A stretch of 64,000 nucleotides of DNA from DATKMP01 sp963790045 (GTDB lineage Bacteria > Bacteroidota > Ignavibacteria > UBA10030). A model generated the notes under the pieces. It had not been told where the DNA came from. It saw only the letters and a list, made by a program, of their open reading frames with translations, and ran no database searches. Position 1 is the first letter of the stretch, and every line of letters begins with the position of its first letter. The position numbers and the translations under genes were made by a program. This document shows, in pieces, positions 9,338 through 17,759 of this stretch. The DNA is taken from the NCBI GenBank assembly GCA_963790045.1, contig CAWBMS010000008.1, positions 248,001-312,000 on the forward strand. The letters run 5' to 3'.

Positions 9338-10335
9338 TTGCCGCCCTTTGCCCTGAAGTCTGCAAGCGATTTTTCGACACGGTTGAGTAAATCTTCCGAA
9401 TACAATTTGTTCACTAAATAGCGGCGTGTTTTTTCACCGACAGCATCGTATGTTTTCACTTCATTGGCATCCGGTTTTACGAATGTCATTTTATTTTTCT
9501 TCAATATCTCTAGAGACTTCAAGTTGTCTTTGCGGCTTTGTTCCGTCAACTTCCGTAAATAAAGTGCGCCGTTCTTCAAAAGAATTTGCTGAAGATCGGC
9601 AGGAAGTTTATCGAATTCCTTTTTAGAAAGAACAACAGCGCCGGAAGAATTGGTGATCGGATAATCCATCAAATATTTTGTTGCCGCATACCATTGTAAT
9701 GAAACGATGGCAAGCGGCGAAGAATACGCACCGGTGACTAATCCCGTTTGCAAGGAACTCAATGCATCTGTGATGGAAAGCGGAATCGGATTGATGCCGA
9801 CCGTTTTGAACAAACCATCCGCCACGGGATCGCCTTCCCATTCCCACATTTTTATACTTTTCAAATCATTAATTTTTGCAACCGGCGTTTTGGAAATGAC
9901 ATAGACCGAACCGACTTCCGCCCAACCCAGTAGAACGAATCCGTTCGCCTCAAATTCTTTTCTGAATTCGCCGTCGAATTGCGTTAAGATGTGATCGACT
10001 TCGTTTGTATTCTTAAATAAAAAAGGCGCATCGAGAATGCGGACCGATTTTGCAATTTCGCCGATGCCAGTGCCAGTAACTCCTGCGCTTTGAAATTGAC
10101 CAAGACGAATTTTGCGCACGACATCTTTTTCATCGCCGGCAACACCGCCAGCATAAATTTTAAATCCAAGACGCCCGCCGCTTTCTTTGCGAACCGCAGC
10201 ATCATATTCTCGCATAATATTGATCCACGTGCTGCCTTCCGGCGCAAGCGTAGCAAACTTGATGGTGTATTGTTGAGCATTGCCTAATGTCAACACACAC
10301 AATGTTATAAGAATTAACAGTTGAATACGTTTCAT
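9334..10335 (-). CDS. dctP: TRAP transporter periplasmic solute-binding protein DctP/TatP
   Basis: 333 residues. A signal peptide (MKRIQLLILITLCVLTLGNAQ) precedes the DctP domain: IKFATLAPEGSTWINIMREY at the start, GVAGDEKDVVRKIRLGQ, and DLKSIKMWEWEGDPVADG. The last carries the region where the ligand-carboxylate Arg normally lies in DctP proteins; here the usual R-V/I-x-x segment reads IKMWEWE, so the classic Arg may be missing. That resembles the TatP branch, whose partner is a TPR lipoprotein, and the upstream tatT gene agrees. The substrate cannot be deduced. Ends with a charged helix. Confidence 0.9.
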   Translation of the reverse strand: MKRIQLLILITLCVLTLGNAQQYTIKFATLAPEGSTWINIMREYDAAVRKESGGRLGFKIYAGGVAGDEKDVVRKIRLGQFQSAGVTGTGIGEIAKSVRILDAPFLFKNTNEVDHILTQFDGEFRKEFEANGFVLLGWAEVGSVYVISKTPVAKINDLKSIKMWEWEGDPVADGLFKTVGINPIPLSITDALSSLQTGLVTGAYSSPLAIVSLQWYAATKYLMDYPITNSSGAVVLSKKEFDKLPADLQQILLKNGALYLRKLTEQSRKDNLKSLEILKKNKMTFVKPDANEVKTYDAVGEKTRRYLVNKLYSEDLLNRVEKSLADFRAKGGK

Positions 10336-10362
10336 AATTTTTAATTATTCCTTCATTATCGT

Positions 10363-11223
10363 TTAAAACAAATCATTTTCTTTTGCCAATAACTTTTTCG
10401 CCTTTTCTTTTGCTACAACATTTGCAAGCCGTGCTTCCGGTAAAACATCAAGTGATGTTGTATCGATTTGCGTGAGCAGAGATTCAAACAGCGGCTGATC
10501 TTGCATTTGCACGGCAACGGTTTTTGCATAATACAGTTGCGTCATTAAAAATCTACCTTCGTTGATTGCAAGACATTTTTCAAATAACTCTTTTGCTTTG
10601 TCGGGATGGCCGCCGAGCACTTTCGGAACACTGCCTTCCATCGTTCCGAAAAAAAGATAAGCGCTCCCATAATAATATGCTGGGTCCAATTCTGCAGCAC
10701 GCTGCACCAACGCTGTCACCTTACTGATTTCTGCCAGCGCTTCGACATCCGTTCGAGTGATATTGATATAGCTTCCCCAATTGAATGCCGTCCAGAATAA
10801 AGCCGGTACATCGTCTTTGGAAAATGTTTTCACCGCATCACGAAACGATTCGATGTCGCCATTCAACGATGTCTTGAATTTTTCGTTCTTCATCAAGATG
10901 CGCATGCCATACTCTTTACCACGAAGATAAAAAACGCGGGCACGTTCTACGCTGTCGTCTTCACAAAAGGCAAGCCCGTATGCCTGATAACCCTCCGCAG
11001 CAAAAATAAGGAATTGCGAATTATCAGGATCACTTTTGATCAACGCTTCGATCAATTTCAAATTGCTGCCGAGCGCTTCGTGAGCAAGCTGTAAATCCGA
11101 TTCTTCATTGAACGCTGCCATGCCGTTATCAAGAATTCCGCCCATCGAACGCAAAGCAATCGTTTGAATGCTGCAGCCACCCATCAACACGGTGGCTACC
11201 ATCAGAACCCATAATCGTTTCAT
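10363..11223 (-). CDS. tatT: TRAP transporter-associated TPR lipoprotein TatT
   Basis: About 286 residues from ATG 11223; an ATG at 11241 is possible but lacks a ribosome binding site. It is a lipoprotein (signal MKRLWVLMVATVLMGGC with lipobox LMGGC). The body is all-helical: LRSMGGILDNGMAAF, FAAEGYQAYGLAFCED, PALFWTAFNWGSYINI, YYYGSAYLFFGTMEGS and FEKCLAINEGRFLM match the TatT component known from Treponema, where a TPR lipoprotein partners the binding protein of a TRAP system (TPAT). It lies 28 bp upstream of dctP in the same operon. The likely role is to hand a hydrophobic ligand across the periplasm to TatP; the ligand is unknown. Confidence 0.88.
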   Translation of the reverse strand: MKRLWVLMVATVLMGGCSIQTIALRSMGGILDNGMAAFNEESDLQLAHEALGSNLKLIEALIKSDPDNSQFLIFAAEGYQAYGLAFCEDDSVERARVFYLRGKEYGMRILMKNEKFKTSLNGDIESFRDAVKTFSKDDVPALFWTAFNWGSYINITRTDVEALAEISKVTALVQRAAELDPAYYYGSAYLFFGTMEGSVPKVLGGHPDKAKELFEKCLAINEGRFLMTQLYYAKTVAVQMQDQPLFESLLTQIDTTSLDVLPEARLANVVAKEKAKKLLAKENDLF

Positions 11224-11334
11224 TGGTTTTCCATTTCTCATTTTAATTAATCAAAAGATAGAAAATAATTGTACGGGATTCAAAGAATTGAGTATGAAGA
11301 GTTTTTCATCTTATGATGGAAGCGATCAAATAAA

Positions 11335-13026
11335 TTATTTTTGATGAGGCACTGCAATTGCAGAAACGGCGTTCCATAGCAATGAATCGACTTCAATATT
11401 CATTTTTTTTACAAACGTCAAATCGTTGTAAGCGCTTATTAAATCACCGCTTTCTATACAAGTTCGTGCACGTGCAATACGAACTTGATGTGCAAGCGGC
11501 TGAAGTTCCAGCACATGCGAATAATCTGCAATGGCATTGGAATACGCATGCAAATTTCTGTTCGCGTCACCGCGAAGAAGATAGGTAGTAATTTCTTGTG
11601 GATCGAGAATGATGGCAGAAGAAAAATCTTTTTCTGCTTCAGCATATTCTTTTTTGTTGTTATCAAGCAAACCGCGATTTACAAAATACTCGGCGTTAGT
11701 TGAATCTAACTTGACGGCTTCATTCATATCCAAAGTCGCCTGCGGAATCATTCCTGCTTCAGCCAATGCTACACCCCGATTGTTATATGCTTCGGCATAA
11801 GTGGGATAATAATGAAGAACTCGGCTCCAAAGTGTTACACTGTTTTGCCAAACCATCAATTGCTTCTGTGTCATTACAAAAAATATGGCAAGCACAGAAA
11901 GTAAAACTACCGCAACAGATGCTTTCCCCCACGCAGATCGAAATTGCTTCCAAAGAAAACTCACGCCCATTCCAATCAACAGTGAATATCCAATTGATGG
12001 GAGATACGTGAATCGATCCGCAGCAAACGCACGCCCCACCGGAACAAATTGCAATACCGGCAACAACGTAATCAAAAAAACAAATACAGCATAAAGTAAA
12101 AGTCGGCTTGAGTGAAAACGGAACAAGAGATATGCGATGATCAAAACACAAACCGGCGATAACCAAAACAACATCGGATACGATGCATGAATCATTTCAG
12201 GATACGGATACACCGGAGAAAGATTGAACGGCAAGAATATCTTTTCTGTGTAGAATACGATGTCGTAGAAACTGAGGAATAGACTTTGGAATATGTGAAA
12301 ATGCGGATCAGATGCACGAGCTCCGGTTGAATACTGCGCAATCACGGCAATGATCCCAAAGAGTAGTGAAAGAATAAAGAAGGGAATTTTTTCCATCACC
12401 ATTTGTTTTGTTATCTTGCCATCATAATAATAATCATAAAGGAGAAACAACACGGGCAAGACCACGGCGATGGCTTTTGAAAGTAACGCTGCAAGCATAA
12501 ACACCAAGACGACAACTAAATTGTATGGTGACGAAGAATTTCGCGAACGAATGTACATAATGAGCGCGAGCAAAATAAAAAACGCAGACAGCACATCTTT
12601 TCGTTCTGCAACCCACGCAACCGATTCTACCCGCAACGGATGAAATGCAAACACCAATCCACCGACGAGAGAAATAATTTTATCGCCGCACAGCATTTGC
12701 AGAAGCATGACAACCAACATAGCATTCGCAGCATGAATTATAATATTGGTACAATGATACAACCACGGTTGTAATCCGACCAACGCGTATTCTATCGCAT
12801 ACGACAACGTCACAAGCGGATGATAATGATTGACGGAAAACGACGTGAACATAGCAATGAGATTGGGAAATGTAAAACTTCTAATCAATAGATTTTGAGT
12901 AACGAGGAACTGGTCATCCCAATTGGTGAACTGGAATTGGATTGCGGATAAAAAACATAGAAAAGTACAAATCCCGACAATGCCGATACCTGTAACCCAA
13001 GTTTTATTTCTCTTCATCCGCATCAT
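11335..13026 (-). CDS. TMTC-like polytopic membrane protein with C-terminal TPR repeats
   Basis: 563 residues. The N-terminal ~400 carry about ten membrane helices. The first external loop has FTNWDDQFLV (the paired Asp expected of GT-C glycosyltransferases), and the following NHYHPLVTLSYAIEYALVG, FAFHPLRVESVAWVAERKDVL and VPVGRAFAADRFTYLPSIG are hallmarks of bacterial TMTC-like proteins. Three to four TPR units follow at about 410-540 (YAEAYNNRGVALAEAGM, AEYFVNRGLLDNNKKEY, ITTYLLRGDANRNLHAY). Eukaryotic TMTC proteins are O-mannosyltransferases; bacterial relatives are inferred protein or glycan glycosyltransferases. It stands alone between the TRAP operon and the two-component pair. Confidence 0.8.
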   Translation of the reverse strand: MMRMKRNKTWVTGIGIVGICTFLCFLSAIQFQFTNWDDQFLVTQNLLIRSFTFPNLIAMFTSFSVNHYHPLVTLSYAIEYALVGLQPWLYHCTNIIIHAANAMLVVMLLQMLCGDKIISLVGGLVFAFHPLRVESVAWVAERKDVLSAFFILLALIMYIRSRNSSSPYNLVVVLVFMLAALLSKAIAVVLPVLFLLYDYYYDGKITKQMVMEKIPFFILSLLFGIIAVIAQYSTGARASDPHFHIFQSLFLSFYDIVFYTEKIFLPFNLSPVYPYPEMIHASYPMLFWLSPVCVLIIAYLLFRFHSSRLLLYAVFVFLITLLPVLQFVPVGRAFAADRFTYLPSIGYSLLIGMGVSFLWKQFRSAWGKASVAVVLLSVLAIFFVMTQKQLMVWQNSVTLWSRVLHYYPTYAEAYNNRGVALAEAGMIPQATLDMNEAVKLDSTNAEYFVNRGLLDNNKKEYAEAEKDFSSAIILDPQEITTYLLRGDANRNLHAYSNAIADYSHVLELQPLAHQVRIARARTCIESGDLISAYNDLTFVKKMNIEVDSLLWNAVSAIAVPHQK

Positions 13027-13082
13027 TTTTTCTACCAGTCAATGTAAGGAAATTGGAAAGTGACTGCAACAAAATTCACGAA

Positions 13083-13111
13083 TTGACACTCAACGGATTA
13101 TCTGCTACCTT
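13083..13111 (+). promoter_or_regulatory. Sigma-70-like promoter of the two-component operon
   Basis: A consensus -35 TTGACA (13083-13088), 17-bp spacer and -10 TACCTT (13106-13111) precede the response regulator. Transcription would start near 13118 and give a short leader before the AAGGAG ribosome binding site. Confidence 0.6.
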
Positions 13112-13141
13112 AATCAAAATTACTATGCAAGGAGAGTGAGA

Positions 13142-13843
13142 ATGCGTATTCTCGTCGTTGAAGACGAAGTAAAGGTTGCCCGGTTCTTAAAAAAGGGACT
13201 GGAAGCCGAAGGATATGAAGTTGAAACCGCCAATGATGGAGAAACGGGAGAAAAGCTTGCACGTTCCGCAATGTATGACCTCCTTCTGTTAGATGTCGGA
13301 CTACCTCAAAAAAATGGATTCGACGTTCTTAAGGGTTTACGAAAAAGTGAAATCCGAACGCCGATTCTCATGCTCACCGCCCGCAGTGAAACCGAAGATA
13401 TTGTCGGCGGATTGGATAAAGGTGCAGACGATTATATTACCAAACCGTTTGTCTTCACAGAATTGCTCGCGCGTGTCCGTTCGCTTCTTCGCCGCAGTTC
13501 TCAAGCAAAAATAAAATTAAACTATCTTGATCTCGTGCTTGATACCGTCGCCCATAAAGCATTTCGCAGCGGAAAAGAAATCGAACTGACGGCGCGAGAA
13601 TATTTACTGTTGGAATATTTTATGCACAACCGCGGGAAATTAATCACGCGTATCGAATTAGCAAAAAAGATTTGGCGATATGATTTTGATCCCGGCACAA
13701 ATGTGGTCGATGTCTATGTGAACCATCTTCGTAAAAAAATTGATTCCGAGTTCCCCAAAAAACTTTTACAAACCGAACGCGGCAAAGGATATTATCTGTC
13801 AGAGAAGAAGCTGACATTTAAATCCAACGCTCAATCAAAATGA
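13142..13843 (+). CDS. OmpR/PhoB-family response regulator
   Basis: 233 residues from ATG 13142, chosen over GTG 13136 because AAGGAG lies 8 nt before it. Receiver domain with MRILVVEDE, phospho-acceptor Asp in YDLLLLDVGLPQKNG, LMLTARSE and DYITKPF. The C-terminal winged helix (about 130-225) includes IELTAREYLLLEYFMHNRGK and VVDVYVNHLRKKID, the recognition-helix region. It binds DNA as a phosphorylation-controlled regulator; the target genes are unknown. Its stop overlaps the kinase start by 4 bp. Confidence 0.93.
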   Translation: MRILVVEDEVKVARFLKKGLEAEGYEVETANDGETGEKLARSAMYDLLLLDVGLPQKNGFDVLKGLRKSEIRTPILMLTARSETEDIVGGLDKGADDYITKPFVFTELLARVRSLLRRSSQAKIKLNYLDLVLDTVAHKAFRSGKEIELTAREYLLLEYFMHNRGKLITRIELAKKIWRYDFDPGTNVVDVYVNHLRKKIDSEFPKKLLQTERGKGYYLSEKKLTFKSNAQSK

Positions 13844-15330
13844 AATTTTTCCACTCCATTCGCGTAAAATTGACTTTGTGGTATGCGCTCATTTTGGGCA
13901 TAACGCTGATCGGTTCCGGCATTGCAGCGTACCTCATTACCCGCGAAACTATGATACAAAACATAGACCAATCGTTGAGAAACGAAGCGTTGTGGGTCAA
14001 CGAATTTATCGAACCCAAAGCAAAAAAAATTCGTCTTAAGCGTGCCGCCATAAAAGAACTGTTAGAAGTGAAACGCGCAGCACGGGCGGACACCGATCGA
14101 GTTATTATTGCCATCAGCGATTCAGAAAAAGCCATCAGCGATGATATGTGGAATAAAATTTACCAGCACACCTTGCTGAGTCCGCAACGGCATTATATTC
14201 AGATACTCGACCGTAACGGCGATGTGTTATATCGTTCGCAGAGTTTGCATGATTATCAACTCGGATATCCTGAAATTCCTTATCAATGGATCAATGTTGT
14301 GACGGCTGGCGGACCGGACAACAATCTCGTCCGGCTTGCGCTTATGCAAACCGATTATGTGAAAATTTTTGTCGCATATCCATTGGCGCCAGTGTATGAT
14401 GTACTCGATAGCGTTTTTTATAATATTCTTATTATTGCGCCCATAGCGTTACTCATTTCTATTATCGGCGGCTGGTTTCTCGGACGAAAATCATTACGCC
14501 CTGTAGATACTCTGACAAAAGCAGCGAAAGAAATTACAGCGCAAAATCTCAACCAGCGATTGCCTGCATTAGATGTTGATGATGAATTAGGACGATTGAC
14601 TGTACAATTCAACGATATGATCGAACGATTGCAAAAATCGTTTCTTCAGGTACAACAATTTTCTGCTGATGCATCGCATGAACTTCGCACGCCTCTCACC
14701 ATAATGCGCGGAGAAATTGAAATCGCGTTGCGTAGTCAAAGAATGTCAAAGCATTCGCGTGAATTGATCTCCAGTATTTATGATGAGCTGTTACGCCTTT
14801 CCTCAATCGTGGAAAGTTTGATGCTGCTCATTAAATCCGATACCGGTAGTTTGGTATTTGTGATGAAACCCGTCCATCTTGACGAACTCATTCAAGAATT
14901 ATGTGAAGACGCACAAACGCTTGCAAAATCAAAAACAATCGAAGTATCCTTAGAGTATTCCGAAGCTGCTACCATCAACGGCGACCTGACACGTTTAAAG
15001 CAAGTTTTTCTCAATCTTATAGACAATGCCATTAAATACACACCAGCACATGGAACTGTAACGCTTTCGCTTATCAATGATAGCGGCAATGCATGCGTCA
15101 CGATTAAGGATACGGGGATAGGTATTCCTGCAGATGAACGAGAGAAAATTTTTACCCGTTTCTACCGCGTACAACATTCCAACTCATCGCTGGAAGATGT
15201 AGGCGGCAGCGGGCTTGGATTATCGATCGCCAAATGGATTATCGAAGCACATCACGGTTCTATCGATGTACAAAGCCGTGAAGGGCAAGGCAGCACTTTT
15301 ACCGTGAAGCTACCGTTAAAAAAGCTATAA
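13840..15330 (+). CDS. Membrane sensor histidine kinase (CusS/BaeS-like)
   Basis: 496 residues. The first membrane helix (about 12-34) and second (about 190-212) enclose a periplasmic sensor domain of about 155 residues. A HAMP domain follows (GRKSLRPVDTLTKAAKEITA), then HisKA with FSADASHELRTPLTIMRGEI (phospho-acceptor His), and HATPase with FLNLIDNAIKYTP (N box), DTGIGIP (G1), FTRFYR (F) and GGSGLGLSIAKWI (G2). All boxes are intact. It is coupled to the OmpR-type regulator and should phosphorylate it. The architecture resembles metal- or envelope-stress sensors, but the periplasmic domain gives no clear ligand. Confidence 0.93.
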   Translation: MKFFHSIRVKLTLWYALILGITLIGSGIAAYLITRETMIQNIDQSLRNEALWVNEFIEPKAKKIRLKRAAIKELLEVKRAARADTDRVIIAISDSEKAISDDMWNKIYQHTLLSPQRHYIQILDRNGDVLYRSQSLHDYQLGYPEIPYQWINVVTAGGPDNNLVRLALMQTDYVKIFVAYPLAPVYDVLDSVFYNILIIAPIALLISIIGGWFLGRKSLRPVDTLTKAAKEITAQNLNQRLPALDVDDELGRLTVQFNDMIERLQKSFLQVQQFSADASHELRTPLTIMRGEIEIALRSQRMSKHSRELISSIYDELLRLSSIVESLMLLIKSDTGSLVFVMKPVHLDELIQELCEDAQTLAKSKTIEVSLEYSEAATINGDLTRLKQVFLNLIDNAIKYTPAHGTVTLSLINDSGNACVTIKDTGIGIPADEREKIFTRFYRVQHSNSSLEDVGGSGLGLSIAKWIIEAHHGSIDVQSREGQGSTFTVKLPLKKL

Positions 15331-15360
15331 CATCGCCGCAACAACAGTACGGCTTAAAAT

Positions 15361-16768
15361 TTATTTTCCTGATAAGTCGCTCTTGTGAAAAATAAGCAAC
15401 GAGCCAAGATTTTCTTCTTCACGCATAATCAACAATTCATCCACGCAGTAATACTCGTTATGTTCCGACCCAGTTGATACGCAAATTTCTGATTCGTACT
15501 GACTGGATGTGCAACGCATCAGCAAGTTCTTCACGCTGTGCTGTTTGAATTATTTTCACAGCAGGATGTGTCAACACATCTTGCTTAGTTTGCAGCGGTA
15601 CGGCCGGCAATAACGAAGAGCAAAATTCATTTAACCGTTCATTACGGAATAAAAACTTACCAGTACCATCCGTCAGCCCGATCAATTCGTCGGTATGCGT
15701 CATGAAAAGTTTGTTCTTCCACTCTTCCAAAATAATTTTTTCAACATTCATACGCTGATAACGTTCCAATGCCTGACGCATCAGTTCAATTGTCGTTCCC
15801 ATTTCATGTAAATTGCGAATACGGGGAACATGAATTTCCTGTGTAAAATCGAGATCGCTTAATCGTTTAACATCTTCCACCAACTTCAACACAGGTTTAT
15901 TGATTTGATATGTCAATAACCATCCAGAAACCATCAACAAAAGCATACATCCAAGAATAAACCATGTCGTATAAATTAAAAGTTCATGCACCGGCGCCAG
16001 CACGACATATTCCGGAATCGCCACAACCATCCAGAGCTCAAACGAATGAAATGCTGCAGAAACAACACGCCACTTGGTTGTTCCTTGCTGAATCGTTTGA
16101 AGCCGATTGATTTGTTCAATCGAAGTTGTTATGTTCCGCGGATCGAAGGATTTTTGATTTTGAAAAAAGATGTGTGAAGCAGAAAAAATCGTGATGGCAT
16201 ATTCGCCACCGAGCGGCATTTGCGAATAATATTCCTGCAGCATTTTTGCATCCCACATAATCGTTAAGACAAATGGAATGGATGATGCCTGAAATCGCAT
16301 GCGGGTTAGAAGCAATGGCTCTCCATTTTTATCATTCCACAGCCACGCCATTTGTAATGCCGTATCGATTTTAGAATGAACCCAGACGCTATCGTGAACC
16401 ACGAGATTGGGAATCGTATAATTGATATTGTTGCTCGTCAACTCGTCTTTAAAATTCGGCGAATAAATTTTGATTTGCATAATTTCGGGATGCATGGCCA
16501 TGACATTGCGCAAAACCGATTCACCTTCATGCGGACGATCCGTTACTTGATAGGTGACAAACTGCGTTACCTGCATCCACGACGCCAGAACTCGGTCAAG
16601 ATTTTGCACGGCATATTCCTGTACCTGTTGAATAATGGTAACACGCTCGTTAATGACCGATGCTTCATAACGCGGACGCACGACCCCCCATACCACCGCC
16701 AGAGAAATGATAGCAACAAGACTCAGTCCGATAAACACTCTACTCTGAAGGGAAAGTTTTAATTTCAT
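15361..16768 (-). CDS. Cache-HAMP-PAS membrane receptor without a kinase domain, one frameshift
   Basis: One membrane helix at about 7-30, a periplasmic ligand-binding (cache-like) region of about 240 residues, a second helix at about 270-292, then HAMP (INKPVLKLVEDVKRLSDLDF) and a PAS domain beginning LFMTHTDELIGLTDGTGKFL. The frame stops at 15458 (RINWVGT) in the middle of the PAS core. In the next frame the missing strands continue as EHNEYYCVDELLIMREEE and LGSLLIFHKSDLSGK to a stop at 15361. Removing one G near 15463 restores one 469-residue protein. No kinase, cyclase or methyl-accepting region follows, and only 30 bp remain before the convergent kinase gene. It would therefore sense and signal through a partner. 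Confidence 0.75.
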
Positions 16769-16925
16769 GCGTTTGTTTGTTCCATCCTAACTTTTAAGTA
16801 TAATACTGAATATTATTCTTATTCTCTACTTATTCAGGAGCAGACTTCTTGAATTATTTTCGCATACCTGCCTCCATCCTTTCACGGCTTGATTCTCCCT
16901 CAATTTTTTCCGTATTTAGATAGAT

Positions 16926-17702
16926 ATGGAACCATCAAACGCACGGCGAAAACGTCGTTCTGCATCCGGAACAACTACTCGTACTAAAACATATTTTTTC
17001 TCTGATGTCCACCTTGGATTGGGAACGACAGAAGAAGACCGGCAAAAAGAGCAACGGTTGATTCGCTTTTTAGATTTTATTCAAAAAGATGCAGAGCAAA
17101 TTTTCATTGTCGGCGATCTGTTTGATTACTGGTTCGAGTATAAAACAGTTGTGCCGAAAGGATATTTTCGACTCTTTGCCAAACTCGCGGAGATTCATGA
17201 CCAAGGAATCCGCGTCTTCTTTACCGTCGGCAATCATGATTTCTGGATGCGCGGATATTTCCACGATGAACTCGGCATGGATGTGTATAACGAACCCATG
17301 GAAAAGGAAATTCATGGAAAACGATTTCTAATTCATCATGGCGACGGTATCATTAAGAATGACGTGGGATATAAAATTTTAAAAAAAATATTACGGGCAA
17401 AAATCAACATATTTTTATTTGCATTAATTCATCCCGATATTACAGGGCGCATCGCGCGGTGGTCATCGCAAACCAGCCGGCAATACACCAGCAACCGAAC
17501 GTACGAAGGCAGTGATATGGTTCGTTTTGCTCAAGAACAAATTCGCGCCGGGTACGATTTCATTGTTATGGGACATAACCATATCCCCGCAATACAAAAA
17601 TTTCTTACCGGAACGTATGTCAATCTTGGCGATTGGATATTTGAAAACACGTATGCAGTCTTCGACGGGAAAAAAATTGTATTAAAACAGTGGAAAGGAT
17701 AA
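16926..17702 (+). CDS. lpxH: UDP-2,3-diacylglucosamine diphosphatase-like phosphoesterase (LpxH)
   Basis: 258 residues. Metal-ligand blocks of the calcineurin-like fold are in order: FFSDVHLG, FIVGDLFDYWFEY, TVGNHDFW, IHHGDG and VMGHNHIPA. The DVHLG...GDLFDYW combination is typical of LpxH and its relatives. LpxH removes UMP from UDP-2,3-diacylglucosamine to make lipid X in lipid A synthesis, acting at the cytoplasmic face of the inner membrane. A basic 18-residue N-terminal extension is unusual. It is followed 57 bp later by the PBP1A gene, so envelope genes are grouped here. No strong ribosome binding site precedes the ATG. Confidence 0.82.
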   Translation: MEPSNARRKRRSASGTTTRTKTYFFSDVHLGLGTTEEDRQKEQRLIRFLDFIQKDAEQIFIVGDLFDYWFEYKTVVPKGYFRLFAKLAEIHDQGIRVFFTVGNHDFWMRGYFHDELGMDVYNEPMEKEIHGKRFLIHHGDGIIKNDVGYKILKKILRAKINIFLFALIHPDITGRIARWSSQTSRQYTSNRTYEGSDMVRFAQEQIRAGYDFIVMGHNHIPAIQKFLTGTYVNLGDWIFENTYAVFDGKKIVLKQWKG

Positions 17703-17759
17703 CGCATCCCTTCCGATATGTTGATAAGTATCTCCGCAGCAATATAAAGACGTGCAGCT

